Source: CAYYWV01 sp964475385 (GTDB lineage Bacteria; Pseudomonadota; Alphaproteobacteria; JAAXGF01). From it: 20,468 nt of DNA. The notes below the pieces were generated by a model that did no database searches, was not told where the DNA came from, and worked only from the letters and a program-made list of their open reading frames with translations. A program made the position numbers and the translations under genes. Every line of letters starts with the position of its first letter. Within the stretch, counting starts at the first letter, position 1. Location: NCBI GenBank assembly GCA_964475385.1, contig CAYYWV010000048.1:1-20468 (forward strand). Direction: 5' to 3'. Of the stretch, positions 1 through 7,153 are shown in pieces.

Positions 1-176
1 GCGGTCTGATTCATACCCGGGGTTTCGCATCGATACGGCCGCCGGAGTATCGACGTCCAGCGGAACCGAGTCAACGAAGGCTATGGCGCGGTTTAGCGCT
101 AGGCGTTGGACAGGACGGCGCGAAGTGGCTAATCTCGCCGCCGTTTTCCGCTCAATAGGGCGCAACGAGGGCGTCG

Positions 177-806
177 ATGTCTGGGTTCGAGATCAACAAG
201 CTGATTGGCGGGGCGCTGGTGGCCCTGTTGCTGGTCACCGCAATCAACGTAGGCGTGGACGAAATCTTCCAACGCGAGCCGCTGGAGAAGCCGGCCTATC
301 CGATTCGCGCGGCCGGCGGGGGTGAAACCGGGAACGAGGAAGCTGCCGCTCCGGCGAGCGAGACGACGGCTGAAACGGCCTCGTCCGAAACGACGGAGGC
401 GAAAGCCCAAACGGCGGCCGACGGCGAAGAACCCGCCTCGGGCGACGCGGCGCTCGCCGCCCGCCTCGCCGCCGCCGATCCCGAGGCCGGGCGCAAGATC
501 GCCCGCAAGTGCGCCTCCTGCCACGATCTCAGCGACAAGAAGCGCAACAAGGTGGGGCCTGCGCTCTGGGGCGTCGTCGGCCGGCCCAAGGGCAAGTACG
601 AAGGCTACACCTACTCGACGGCCTTCCAGAACCTCGACGGGGTCTGGACCTTCGCCGATCTCGACGCCTTCCTAGCGAAACCGAAGGATGCCGTCCCCGG
701 CACCAAGATGAGCTTCTCCGGCCTCAAGAAGCCCGAGGACCGGGCCAACCTGCTCGCCTTCCTCGCCACCCTCGGCGACAGCCCGGCGCCGCTGCCCGGC
801 CAGTGA
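177..806 (+). CDS. Membrane-anchored c-type cytochrome (CycM/cytochrome c2-like)
   Basis: 209-aa class I cytochrome c held in the membrane by an uncleaved N-terminal helix (about residues 8-27), so the haem domain faces the periplasm and probably shuttles electrons to a terminal oxidase, as CycM-type cytochromes do. A low-complexity Ala/Glu/Thr linker (about 45-100) tethers the haem domain. The haem-binding CASCH motif is at 112-116 and the expected axial Met is in GTKMSF (Met178), followed by the conserved C-terminal helix (KKPEDRANLLAFL). ATG 177 is preceded by a short purine-rich stretch (CGAGGG) and gives a complete TM-linker-haem layout. It appears monocistronic: a strong dyad overlaps its stop codon and the next plus-strand ORF is 101 nt away. 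Family assignment is firm; the exact partner oxidase is inference. Confidence 0.93.
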   Translation: MSGFEINKLIGGALVALLLVTAINVGVDEIFQREPLEKPAYPIRAAGGGETGNEEAAAPASETTAETASSETTEAKAQTAADGEEPASGDAALAARLAAADPEAGRKIARKCASCHDLSDKKRNKVGPALWGVVGRPKGKYEGYTYSTAFQNLDGVWTFADLDAFLAKPKDAVPGTKMSFSGLKKPEDRANLLAFLATLGDSPAPLPGQ

Positions 807-824
807 ACGCCGCTTGCGGCGTTC
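805..824 (+). terminator. Stem-loop overlapping the cytochrome stop codon
   Basis: Perfect 9-bp dyad GAACGCCGC-TT-GCGGCGTTC directly at the TGA of the cytochrome gene. There is no T-run after it, so it is either a GC-type terminator or a 3' stabilising hairpin. Confidence 0.4.
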
Positions 825-907
825 AACCGCGCGCGGGCGCTTAACCGGGGCTTAAGAGTGCCGGGGCACCATGACGGGTCGGAACGAACCCATTCGGAGG
901 CCCGGCC

Positions 908-1111
908 ATGGACAGCCGGACGCGGCGCGAGCTCTTGATCCGTCTTTCCGCCCTCGCGGCGGCGGGTTATGTCGCGCCCAAGGCGGTGCGGATCGACGCC
1001 GCGCTCGCCGACCGGAGAGGACCGCCGTGCTCGATGCCGCCTTGCGACGACGACGAAGACGAGAAAAGACGAAAGAAGAAGAAAAAACGGCGGCATAAAA
1101 GGAAGGGATAG
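908..1111 (+). CDS. Small Tat/leader-like peptide, candidate substrate of the adjacent kinase/PqqD cassette
   Basis: 67-aa ORF with a good ribosome site (CGGAGG about 8 nt before ATG). The N-terminus is signal-like: TRRELLIRLSALAAAGYVAP (residues 5-24), a twin-arginine-like basic start, a short hydrophobic stretch and a Y-V-A-P motif. The rest is a bipartite low-complexity tail: Gly-Pro-Pro, a C-x4-C element CSMPPC (41-46), an acidic block DDDEDE (47-52), then an almost purely Lys/Arg C-terminus. The stop lies 24 nt from the end of the convergent HprK-like gene. I do not recognise a named family. Small RR-leader peptides of this look are found near PqqD/HprK-like genes in related bacteria (recollection, not checked). 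A role as phospho-acceptor or precursor peptide is inference; Ser42 inside the C-x4-C element is the most exposed candidate acceptor. Confidence 0.6.
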   Translation: MDSRTRRELLIRLSALAAAGYVAPKAVRIDAALADRRGPPCSMPPCDDDEDEKRRKKKKKRRHKRKG

Positions 1112-1135
1112 GCGGTCCCGCAACCGGTTCCTCTG

Positions 1136-1996
1136 TCAGGCTGCGAGAAGCGCGTCGAGCGCGCGGTCGAGGTCGCCGTTCGCGATCCGAAGGCGCGCGA
1201 ACCGACCTCCTGGCGCGCAGGCCTTGACGAGGCGGACGAGCGCCATCGGCGAGCGGCCCGCCCCCGTCGCCTCGCCGAGTATTCCTTCGAGCGCCTCGGT
1301 CGCCGGCATGGGCTCGAGCCGGCTCTGCGCCGCGCGATCGTCGCGCGCGAGCCACGCCATCGCGCGGATCGGGATCGCGCAATCGTAGTCCACGAAACCC
1401 GGAAGCCGGCGCGAGAGCACCAGCCGCCGGTCGCCGCCGAGCGCGCCGACGAACGCCTCTTCAGCGCCGAACGGGCGGCCGTCGCGGCCGGTCGGCGGCG
1501 CGGCGCGCGCGCTGAGCCGCAGCTTCAGGCACTTCGGAAAGGCGCTGGCCGCGCCGCGTTCGGCGTCGAGGCACAGGCGGTCGTCGCCAAGGACCGCGAG
1601 CCCGCGCCGCCAGGCCGCGAACGCGAGGCTGCTCTTGCCCGACTGCGACGGTCCGAACAGCACGATCGCGCCGCCGTCGGCGACGATCCCGCCGGCGTGC
1701 ACCACGAAGCGGTCGCCGACCGCGCCGGCGAAGCCGAAGGCGAGCGCTTCGAGAATCGCGTAGAGCGCGTCCGCGCGCGAGCCCGCGGCAACGCGCCCGA
1801 ACGGGCCCTCGATCCGCCAACCGCGCCCGGCGCGGCGCAAGTCTGCCGCAAGGCTCCCCGCGGGCGGCGCGCCGTTGGCCGGCGCGGACGCGGCGTCGAG
1901 GGCGAGGAAGCGCTCGATCAGGGCGGCCGTCCGCGCTTCGGGCGCGCGGACCCCGAGCGCATGGCCGGCCCAGGCGAAGCGATGGATCGCGGCCAC
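1136..1996 (-). CDS. HprK-related serine kinase (HPr-rel-A-type)
   Basis: 286-aa protein resembling the catalytic half of HPr kinase/phosphorylase. The VHAGG element (99-103) leads into a P-loop GPSQSGKS (115-122), followed by the second acidic motif LAVLGDDRLCL (about 133-143), the order and spacing of HprK. There is no HprK N-terminal HPr-binding domain and no PTS gene nearby, so the target is unlikely to be HPr. The start is GTG at 1996, chosen because AAGGAGA lies 7 nt upstream and because it follows the PqqD-like gene by 23 nt. It is the last gene of a five-gene minus-strand operon and shows no loss of nucleotide-binding residues. HprK-like enzymes elsewhere phosphorylate peptides (for example lasso-peptide kinases), which makes the neighbouring 67-aa peptide a plausible target; that link is inference. 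Confidence 0.85.
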   Translation of the reverse strand: MAAIHRFAWAGHALGVRAPEARTAALIERFLALDAASAPANGAPPAGSLAADLRRAGRGWRIEGPFGRVAAGSRADALYAILEALAFGFAGAVGDRFVVHAGGIVADGGAIVLFGPSQSGKSSLAFAAWRRGLAVLGDDRLCLDAERGAASAFPKCLKLRLSARAAPPTGRDGRPFGAEEAFVGALGGDRRLVLSRRLPGFVDYDCAIPIRAMAWLARDDRAAQSRLEPMPATEALEGILGEATGAGRSPMALVRLVKACAPGGRFARLRIANGDLDRALDALLAA

Positions 1997-2019
1997 GCCG
2001 CGGTCTCCTTACACGCTCC

Positions 2020-2301
2020 TTACTCGGCGGCTGCGACCGGGGCGAGCAGCCCGGCCTCGCCGAGCCGGGCGAGAAGAGCCCGCGCGTCGGCCTCGAGGAC
2101 CGCGCGGTCGGCGCCGGGGAACGCCTCGGCGAAGAGATCGACGAGCTCGTCGAGCGTTGCGCCTTCGGCGAGCGCGTCCCACACGATGCGCGCCGAGCCG
2201 TTGAGCGCGACCACCGCCTGGGTCGCGGTGTTCATCACCACGAGGTCGCCGTAAAACGGCTCCTCGTCGGTCTCGGCGATGCGGCGGTAACGTTCGCTCA
2301 T
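2020..2301 (-). CDS. PqqD-family peptide-binding protein (RRE-like)
   Basis: 93-aa PqqD-like protein. Visible family marks are an N-terminal strand pair around EEPFYGDLVVMNTATQAVVA, the LNGSARIVWDAL motif (about 33-44, the usual LN-toga-WeLldG position), then two helices with TLDELVDLFAEAFPG and a terminal LARLGEAGLL wing. PqqD-like RRE domains bind the leader of a ribosomal peptide and present it to a modifying enzyme. Here the only small peptide candidate nearby is the 67-aa ORF beyond the kinase gene. The start is 10 nt after the glycosyltransferase stop, with a GAGGAGCG ribosome site overlapping that gene's end, so the two are translationally close-coupled. It sits directly before the HprK-like kinase, as in HPr-rel-A-type gene pairs. 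No PqqA, PqqE or radical-SAM gene is present, so PQQ synthesis is not supported. Confidence 0.85.
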   Translation of the reverse strand: MSERYRRIAETDEEPFYGDLVVMNTATQAVVALNGSARIVWDALAEGATLDELVDLFAEAFPGADRAVLEADARALLARLGEAGLLAPVAAAE

Positions 2302-2311
2302 GGGACGCTCC

Positions 2312-3280
2312 TCACGATGCGCTCCTTTCCTTCGGTCCGGCGGCCGTCTCGATCCAGTCGGCGATAACGGCGGGGTCGCCGCGGGCGAGAACGGCGGGAT
2401 AGGCGTAGCGAGGGTCGGCCCCGCCCTTTCTGATCAGCGCGGCGATGCGGGCGAGGCGCGCGGGGTCCGTTCGCCCGGTCGCCCGGCGCTCGGCGACCGC
2501 AAGGGCGAGCTGCAAGGGCGCGATGGCCGGGTTGGCGGCGAGGACTTCTTCGGCCGGCGCGCAAAGGCCGTAGGCGCAGAGCGCCGCCGCCGCCTCGACC
2601 CGAGGGTCGAACGCGCCCGCCCGCGATGGCGTCGCGTCCGGGTGCTTGAAGGCGCGCAGCCAGGCCAGGACCGCCGCCCCGCCGCGGGCCTCGCGGGCGG
2701 CTTCGAGCGCGAGGGGGAAGTCGTCGCGGCCGGCCGCGCGCGCGCGCGCGACGATCGCCGCGTTGCGCCGTCGCTTGGCCGCGAGCCTTCGGGCGTCGTC
2801 GTAGCCGTAGTGGCGGATGAGAATGCCGCCGACCATCGCAAGGCCCGAGGCCGGGGTGGGCAGGGTCTCGTGGATCGCGCCCCGCCAGCGGGGCAGGGGC
2901 TTGCGCCGTTGCAGGCGCTGGGCGGCGCGCGCCGTGAAGTCGGCCCTGTCGATCAGGCGCACCGCAAGGCTCGGCCCCGCGAGGGCGAGATCGCGCCCGG
3001 GGAAGGAGATCAGCTCTTCGTCCGAATCGATCCACAAAAAGTAATCGGCCTCGACCGCCGCATCGCCGGCGAGCGCCTGGGCGAGCTGATTGCGCGCGTC
3101 GGCGAAATCGTCGCGCCAGACGATCGGATAGACGCGAAGCCCGGTCAACGGCGCGCCGCGGCGCTTCTGGCCGGTGGTTCCGACCGCGACCGCAAGACCG
3201 AACCGCGCGGCCGAGGCCGCGGCCCGGTTGGCCGCCCGCCAATCGCCGTCCGACAGGATGCAGGCGATGACCCGGCTCAT
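2312..3280 (-). CDS. GT2-like glycosyltransferase
   Basis: 322-aa protein with the skeleton of family-2 glycosyltransferases of the SunS/TPR-associated type. It has a short N-terminal Rossmann strand (RVIACILSDG), DDFADARNQLAQ (57-68), the nucleotide-sugar/metal motif WIDSDEE (83-89), and the acceptor-loop signature RWRGAIHETL (131-140). The C-terminal half (about 165-320) is Ala/Arg-rich helical and may be TPR-like. There are no transmembrane segments, so it acts in the cytoplasm. ATG 3280 overlaps the phosphatase stop by 4 nt (ATGA), which fixes the start and shows coupling; a longer open frame upstream is only the antisense shadow of the phosphatase. Acceptor unknown: a peptide or protein partner from this cassette, or an EPS precursor. 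Family confidence is good, acceptor is inference. Confidence 0.78.
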   Translation of the reverse strand: MSRVIACILSDGDWRAANRAAASAARFGLAVAVGTTGQKRRGAPLTGLRVYPIVWRDDFADARNQLAQALAGDAAVEADYFLWIDSDEELISFPGRDLALAGPSLAVRLIDRADFTARAAQRLQRRKPLPRWRGAIHETLPTPASGLAMVGGILIRHYGYDDARRLAAKRRRNAAIVARARAAGRDDFPLALEAAREARGGAAVLAWLRAFKHPDATPSRAGAFDPRVEAAAALCAYGLCAPAEEVLAANPAIAPLQLALAVAERRATGRTDPARLARIAALIRKGGADPRYAYPAVLARGDPAVIADWIETAAGPKERSAS

Positions 3281-4086
3281 GCAGCCCGCGCCTGGCCGGT
3301 CTGAAGAACGTCCCGTCTCTCGCCGGCGAGCACCAGCGCGGTCAGCACGCCGGTGGCGTAAGCGCCGGTGTCGATGCCGATCCGGTTGGGGCGGAACTCG
3401 ACCTCGCGCCGGATCGAATGGCCGTGGACGACGATGCAGCCGTGATCGGCGGTGGAGCGCAGAAACGGATCGCGAATCCAAAGGAGGTCGTCTTGGTCTT
3501 GTTCGTCGATCGGCACGCCCGGCCGGACGCCCGCGTGCACGAAAAGATAGTCGCCGATGCGGCGCTTGGCCGGCAGCGCGGCGAGAAAGGCGCGGTGCCG
3601 TTCGGGCAGCCGCCCGGCGAGCGCGCGGCGCGCGGTCTCGAACCCGTCCGCTTCGTCCGTCGAAGGCGGCGCGACGCCGTAGCTGTAAAGCGTCTCGGCC
3701 CCGCCATAAGCGACCCACGCGGGGCCGACGCTCGCGTCTTCGAGAAAACGCAGGAGCATCGCTTCGTGATTGCCCATGAGATGGACCGGCTTGACGCCGG
3801 CGGGGGGCGCGCCGATCAGAAGGTCGATGACCGCGCGGCTTTCGAGCCCGCGGTCGATGTAATCGCCGAGGTAGACGATGATCTTCTCGCGCTCGGACGC
3901 CCGCGCCGCGTCCTCGGCGATCATGGCGTGAAGGCTGCGCAAGAGATCGGCGCGGCCGTGGATATCGCCGATCGCGTAGACGCGCGTATCCGCGGGAAGG
4001 GCGGCCTTGCGGTCAGGCCCGGCTTCGCGGCGTCGAAGAGGATTTACGATCTTCATGATCTCAGAATGCCGACGATTTATGGCCAT
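3277..4086 (-). CDS. PPP-family serine/threonine protein phosphatase
   Basis: 269-aa metallophosphatase with all core PPP motifs in order: GDIHG (40-44), GDYIDRG (74-80), GNHE (105-108), VHAG (183-186) and HGH (221-223), followed by the typical IGIDTGAYATGVLTALVL end. These residues build the dinuclear metal site that hydrolyses phospho-Ser/Thr. The start is uncertain: ATG 4086 is preceded by CACAGG, while an in-frame ATG at 4056 would remove ten residues without touching the domain. It is the second gene of the minus-strand operon, 48 nt after the HD-GYP-like sensor, and overlaps the glycosyltransferase by 4 nt. In the same operon as an HprK-like kinase, it is the obvious candidate for reversing that kinase's phosphorylation; this pairing is inference. 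Confidence 0.9.
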   Translation of the reverse strand: MAINRRHSEIMKIVNPLRRREAGPDRKAALPADTRVYAIGDIHGRADLLRSLHAMIAEDAARASEREKIIVYLGDYIDRGLESRAVIDLLIGAPPAGVKPVHLMGNHEAMLLRFLEDASVGPAWVAYGGAETLYSYGVAPPSTDEADGFETARRALAGRLPERHRAFLAALPAKRRIGDYLFVHAGVRPGVPIDEQDQDDLLWIRDPFLRSTADHGCIVVHGHSIRREVEFRPNRIGIDTGAYATGVLTALVLAGERRDVLQTGQARAA

Positions 4087-4134
4087 CCTGTGGCGCGAAG
4101 GTCGCTTTTGTCCGGGGCGCGACCACGGCCGGGC

Positions 4135-6231
4135 TCACGCTGGTTCGGCGGCGGTTTCGACCAGCTCGGCGAGCGCCGCGCGGCCGCCGCGATTGTCGAG
4201 GTAGTTGGCGAGCGCAAGGACCGCGCGGCGGTTGGCGCCGGCGCCCATCCGCGCGATCAACGTATCGAGCGCTTCGTCGATCGACAGACCCTTGCGGTAG
4301 GACCGCGGGCTGACCAGCGCGACCAGCGTGTTGGCGACGGCGATGATCCGGGTGGTGAGAAGGGTCGAGCCCGCCTCCGTCTCCGCCTGTTCGGGGTCGT
4401 GGTCGTAAAGCTCGCGCAAGGTCTCGACCACCGGGCCGTCGAACTCGACCCCGGCGATCAGATCGACGCCGGCGCGCAGGCTGTCCCGCACCAGCGCGAT
4501 CTCGTCCGCATCGAGCGCGCCGGCCTTGGTCAGGATCTCCTCGGGCACCAGGATCTTGCCCAGGTTCATCAACCGGCCCGCGGTCTCGACGCAGTCGACC
4601 TCGCGCGCGGGCAGGTCGAGCTCCTCGGCGATGGCGCGGGCGACGCGGGCGACCCAGGCCGAGTGGTTGGCGGAGTAAGGATCGCGGCGGTCGACCACGC
4701 CGACGAGCGTCGAGACGAGCTGGCGCATGATGCGCTCGCGCTTGGCGCGCTCGGCGAGAAGCTCGGTCACGTCCTCGGACGCGATCAGGACGCGGGCCGG
4801 GTTTTCCGGCGTCGCGGGCAAGGGGATGAACTGCGAGAGCGCGGTCCGGGTCTCGCCGTCGCGCTCCTCGCTGTGGGTGCGGGTGACGACCCGGCCGCTT
4901 GCGAGCGCCTCGCGGACCGCCTCGAGCAGCGCCTTGGCCGGCACCGGCCCGACCACCGCGGCGAGCGGTTTGCCGACGATGCTCTCCTCATCGAGCCCCG
5001 CGGCCTCCCAGACCTTGCGGTTGGCCCAGAGGTAACGGCCGTCGCGATCCACGATGGCCATCGCGCCGGGCTGGCTGTCGGCGACCAGGCGCAACAGGTC
5101 GCGCTGCTCGTGAAACCGCTCGGCCATGCGCCGGGCCTCCTCGGCCGCCGACCGCGCCCGCTGCGAGGTTCCGTGGCGCCAGGCCGCGAACAGCGCCGCT
5201 GCGACCGCGGCGACGAGAAGAAGCAGGATCGTGAGCATGCGGCCGAGCCGGGCGTCGGTCTCGGCCAGAGCCTCGTTGGTCGCCACCTTGTACATCAAGG
5301 TCCAAGGCACGCTCGCGAAGCGCCGCGCGGTGACCAGAACCTCGGCGTTCGCGTAATCGTGGCGCACGGCGAAGCCGCCCGGGTTGGCGAGCGCGAAGGC
5401 GGCGGCGAGGTCCGGGGTGTCGCGGGCGAGCCTGAGGGCGAGCGGCGCGGTCCCGTCGGCGAGCGGCGAAAGATAGTCGATCGTGTTGCCGGTCTCGCGC
5501 AACAGCACCGCCTCGGCGCTCGCCGCGGTCTCGCCGGGCTGCTTGAGTCTGGGGTAAAGGTCGTCCGCAAGGGTCACGCCGATCACGGCGCCGACCTGAT
5601 CGGCCGCTTCGTCGTTCGATTGGACCGCGAATACGGGAACGACGAAGGTCATGGTCGGCGCGCCGTCGGGGCCGGGGCTGAGATCGTCGACGAAGCGGCG
5701 GCCGCGGTTCTTTTGGACCAGCTCGGCGAGGCGGGCGTCGACCGGCGGCATGTCGGGGGTCGCCACCATCACGCGTCCTTGCGCATCGACGAGCGCAATG
5801 CCGGCGACGCCTACGCGCGCGACGTTGGCGTTGACCTGAGGGCCGTGGACCGGCGCCGAAAAACCGCCCGAATCGGCGGTCGCGACCAGAAGATTGCGCA
5901 GATACCCGGCCTCGGCCATGTCGCCCGCCGCCTCGGCGCCGCCGGCGAGTTCGAGCTGGGTGAGATAGAGCTGAAGCGAGGCGTTCTGCGCGAGCTCGCT
6001 GAGCACGCCGAAGCGTTGTTCGATCCAGTCGTTGACGGCGGCGAACCGGCTGTCGGCGACGATGCCCATGCGGACCTGCCAGCTCCTGAGGTCGCGCTCG
6101 CGCTCGGCCGCCACATAGCGGAACACGCCGGCGACCCCGAGCGCGGTGATCAGGACCAGCGCGAGCGCGGCGAGCGGAACCGGCCAGCGCGCTGCTCGGC
6201 CGCCGGCTACGGGAAGTGCGGTGTCGGTCAT
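4135..6231 (-). CDS. Cache-PAS sensor with a degenerate HD-GYP domain
   Basis: 698-aa membrane sensor. TM1 is about 19-41; a large periplasmic region (about 45-325) looks like a double-Cache ligand domain; TM2 is about 332-352; a short coiled linker (355-380) precedes a PAS domain (about 383-490). The C-terminal region (about 500-660) aligns with the HD-GYP helical core (YSANHSAWVARVARAIAEEL, then LVPEEILTKAGALDADE). However, the HD dyad of the usual HDIGK motif is replaced (RLMNLGKI, 553-560), and the HHER-DG-GYP loop is absent, with LYDHDPEQAETEAG in its place. It therefore probably binds or relays rather than hydrolyses c-di-GMP. It heads the minus-strand operon and is divergent from a LapG-like peptidase. 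The ATG at 6231 gives a short cytoplasmic N-tail before TM1. Confidence 0.85.
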   Translation of the reverse strand: MTDTALPVAGGRAARWPVPLAALALVLITALGVAGVFRYVAAERERDLRSWQVRMGIVADSRFAAVNDWIEQRFGVLSELAQNASLQLYLTQLELAGGAEAAGDMAEAGYLRNLLVATADSGGFSAPVHGPQVNANVARVGVAGIALVDAQGRVMVATPDMPPVDARLAELVQKNRGRRFVDDLSPGPDGAPTMTFVVPVFAVQSNDEAADQVGAVIGVTLADDLYPRLKQPGETAASAEAVLLRETGNTIDYLSPLADGTAPLALRLARDTPDLAAAFALANPGGFAVRHDYANAEVLVTARRFASVPWTLMYKVATNEALAETDARLGRMLTILLLLVAAVAAALFAAWRHGTSQRARSAAEEARRMAERFHEQRDLLRLVADSQPGAMAIVDRDGRYLWANRKVWEAAGLDEESIVGKPLAAVVGPVPAKALLEAVREALASGRVVTRTHSEERDGETRTALSQFIPLPATPENPARVLIASEDVTELLAERAKRERIMRQLVSTLVGVVDRRDPYSANHSAWVARVARAIAEELDLPAREVDCVETAGRLMNLGKILVPEEILTKAGALDADEIALVRDSLRAGVDLIAGVEFDGPVVETLRELYDHDPEQAETEAGSTLLTTRIIAVANTLVALVSPRSYRKGLSIDEALDTLIARMGAGANRRAVLALANYLDNRGGRAALAELVETAAEPA

Positions 6232-6329
6232 CGTGGCGCTCCGTTCGCGATGCCGGGTCGGCGGCCATGCCCGCGCGGTATCGGCAACTCCCGGGAAACA
6301 AAAGGATTTCTCGGCATCTTGGTTAATGG

Positions 6330-6358
6330 TTGTCAGCTATTCCTTAAACTTTTCTTAA
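6330..6358 (+). promoter_or_regulatory. AT-rich putative promoter of the LapG-like/EPS unit
   Basis: The 189-nt divergent intergenic region contains a conspicuous AT-rich island (about 6300-6360) in otherwise GC-rich DNA. A possible -35 TTGTCA (6330-6335) and weak -10 TCTTAA (6353-6358) are 17 nt apart. The minus-strand sensor promoter probably lies in the same region. Confidence 0.35.
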
Positions 6359-6420
6359 ATACGCGCGGGTTGAATGGGAGGGACAGGAAAGGCCAACCGG
6401 AAGAAGGACCATCGAGGATC

Positions 6421-7101
6421 GTGAAATCCTTGGACAAACACCGTGCGATCGACAGGCGTCGCGCAATTGGGCTGGCGGCCGCCCTTCTCGGCGCGGCGGT
6501 GGCCATTCCAGCCTCGCCGGCCACGGCCGCGATCCGGTATCCCAAGCTGTTCGGCACCCGCGAGGTGCGCTCGACGAACCTCGCGCCGTTTCCCAAGTGG
6601 CGGGGCGTGCTCGACCGTTACTTCGCCGAACGCGACATTCCCGAAGGCGACTGCGGGGCGACTTCTTTCAACCGCTGTCATCTGAGCGCGTGGAAGAAGC
6701 TGCTCGCCGAGCTCAAGGACGCGCCGCCCATGGTTCAGCTCGACCGGGTCAACCGGTTCATGAACAAGGCGCCCTACATCACCGATCCCAAGAACTACAA
6801 GGTTCCCGATTACTGGGCGACGCCGCGCCAGTTCTTCAACCGCAACGGCGACTGCGAGGACTATGCGATCGCCAAGTTCATGTCGCTGCGGGCGCTCGGC
6901 TGGAAGAACGAGGACATGCGGATCGTGGTTCTCCAAGACCTCAATCTCCGCATTCCCCACGCCATTCTCGTCGTCTACCGCGACGGCGTCGCTTGGGTGC
7001 TCGACAACCAGATCGACAAGGTGGTCGACGCATCCCGCATCCGGCACTACCGCCCGCTTTACTCGGTCAACGAGGACAGTTGGTGGCTGCACAAGCCCTG
7101 A
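6421..7101 (+). CDS. LapG-like periplasmic transglutaminase-like cysteine peptidase (BTLCP)
   Basis: 226-aa secreted protein of the bacterial transglutaminase-like cysteine proteinase family, to which LapG belongs. LapG cleaves large surface adhesins in the periplasm under c-di-GMP control. A basic N-terminus with DRRR (11-14) and a hydrophobic stretch ending ASPATAA (31-37) is a Sec or Tat signal peptide. The triad is visible: Cys in NGDCEDYAIAKF (Cys145), His in RIPHAIL (His180) and Asp in VLDNQ (Asp195). GTG 6421 is chosen because it starts just before the signal peptide and follows purine-rich AGAAGGA and GAGGA elements; the open frame upstream is an antisense shadow. It lies 52 nt before the WcaJ-type gene in one transcription unit. 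No RTX/LapA-type adhesin is in the window, so the substrate is unknown. Confidence 0.88.
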   Translation: MKSLDKHRAIDRRRAIGLAAALLGAAVAIPASPATAAIRYPKLFGTREVRSTNLAPFPKWRGVLDRYFAERDIPEGDCGATSFNRCHLSAWKKLLAELKDAPPMVQLDRVNRFMNKAPYITDPKNYKVPDYWATPRQFFNRNGDCEDYAIAKFMSLRALGWKNEDMRIVVLQDLNLRIPHAILVVYRDGVAWVLDNQIDKVVDASRIRHYRPLYSVNEDSWWLHKP

Positions 7102-7153
7102 CGCCGCTGCGCGGGGCTGCAGGCGAGGCGGAACGGAGAAGCGCGGGCGCGCC

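Noticed and set aside
1..176. Possible gene end or promoter before the cytochrome gene
   Set aside because: Short open frame at 83-325 overlaps the cytochrome gene and lacks a ribosome site or domain; no convincing promoter boxes seen.
1136..2301. PQQ biosynthesis locus
   Set aside because: Only a PqqD-like protein is present; no PqqA, B, C or E, and the neighbour is an HprK-like kinase.
2735..2750. Alternating CG run that could be Z-DNA prone or a microsatellite
   Set aside because: It encodes Ala-Arg repeats inside the glycosyltransferase and is expected at this GC content.
3418..7101. 1227-codon open frame on the plus strand
   Set aside because: Its first 1001 codons are antisense to the phosphatase and sensor genes and show no domain; only the last 227 codons (from 6421) are a real gene. 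GC-rich DNA gives long antisense frames.
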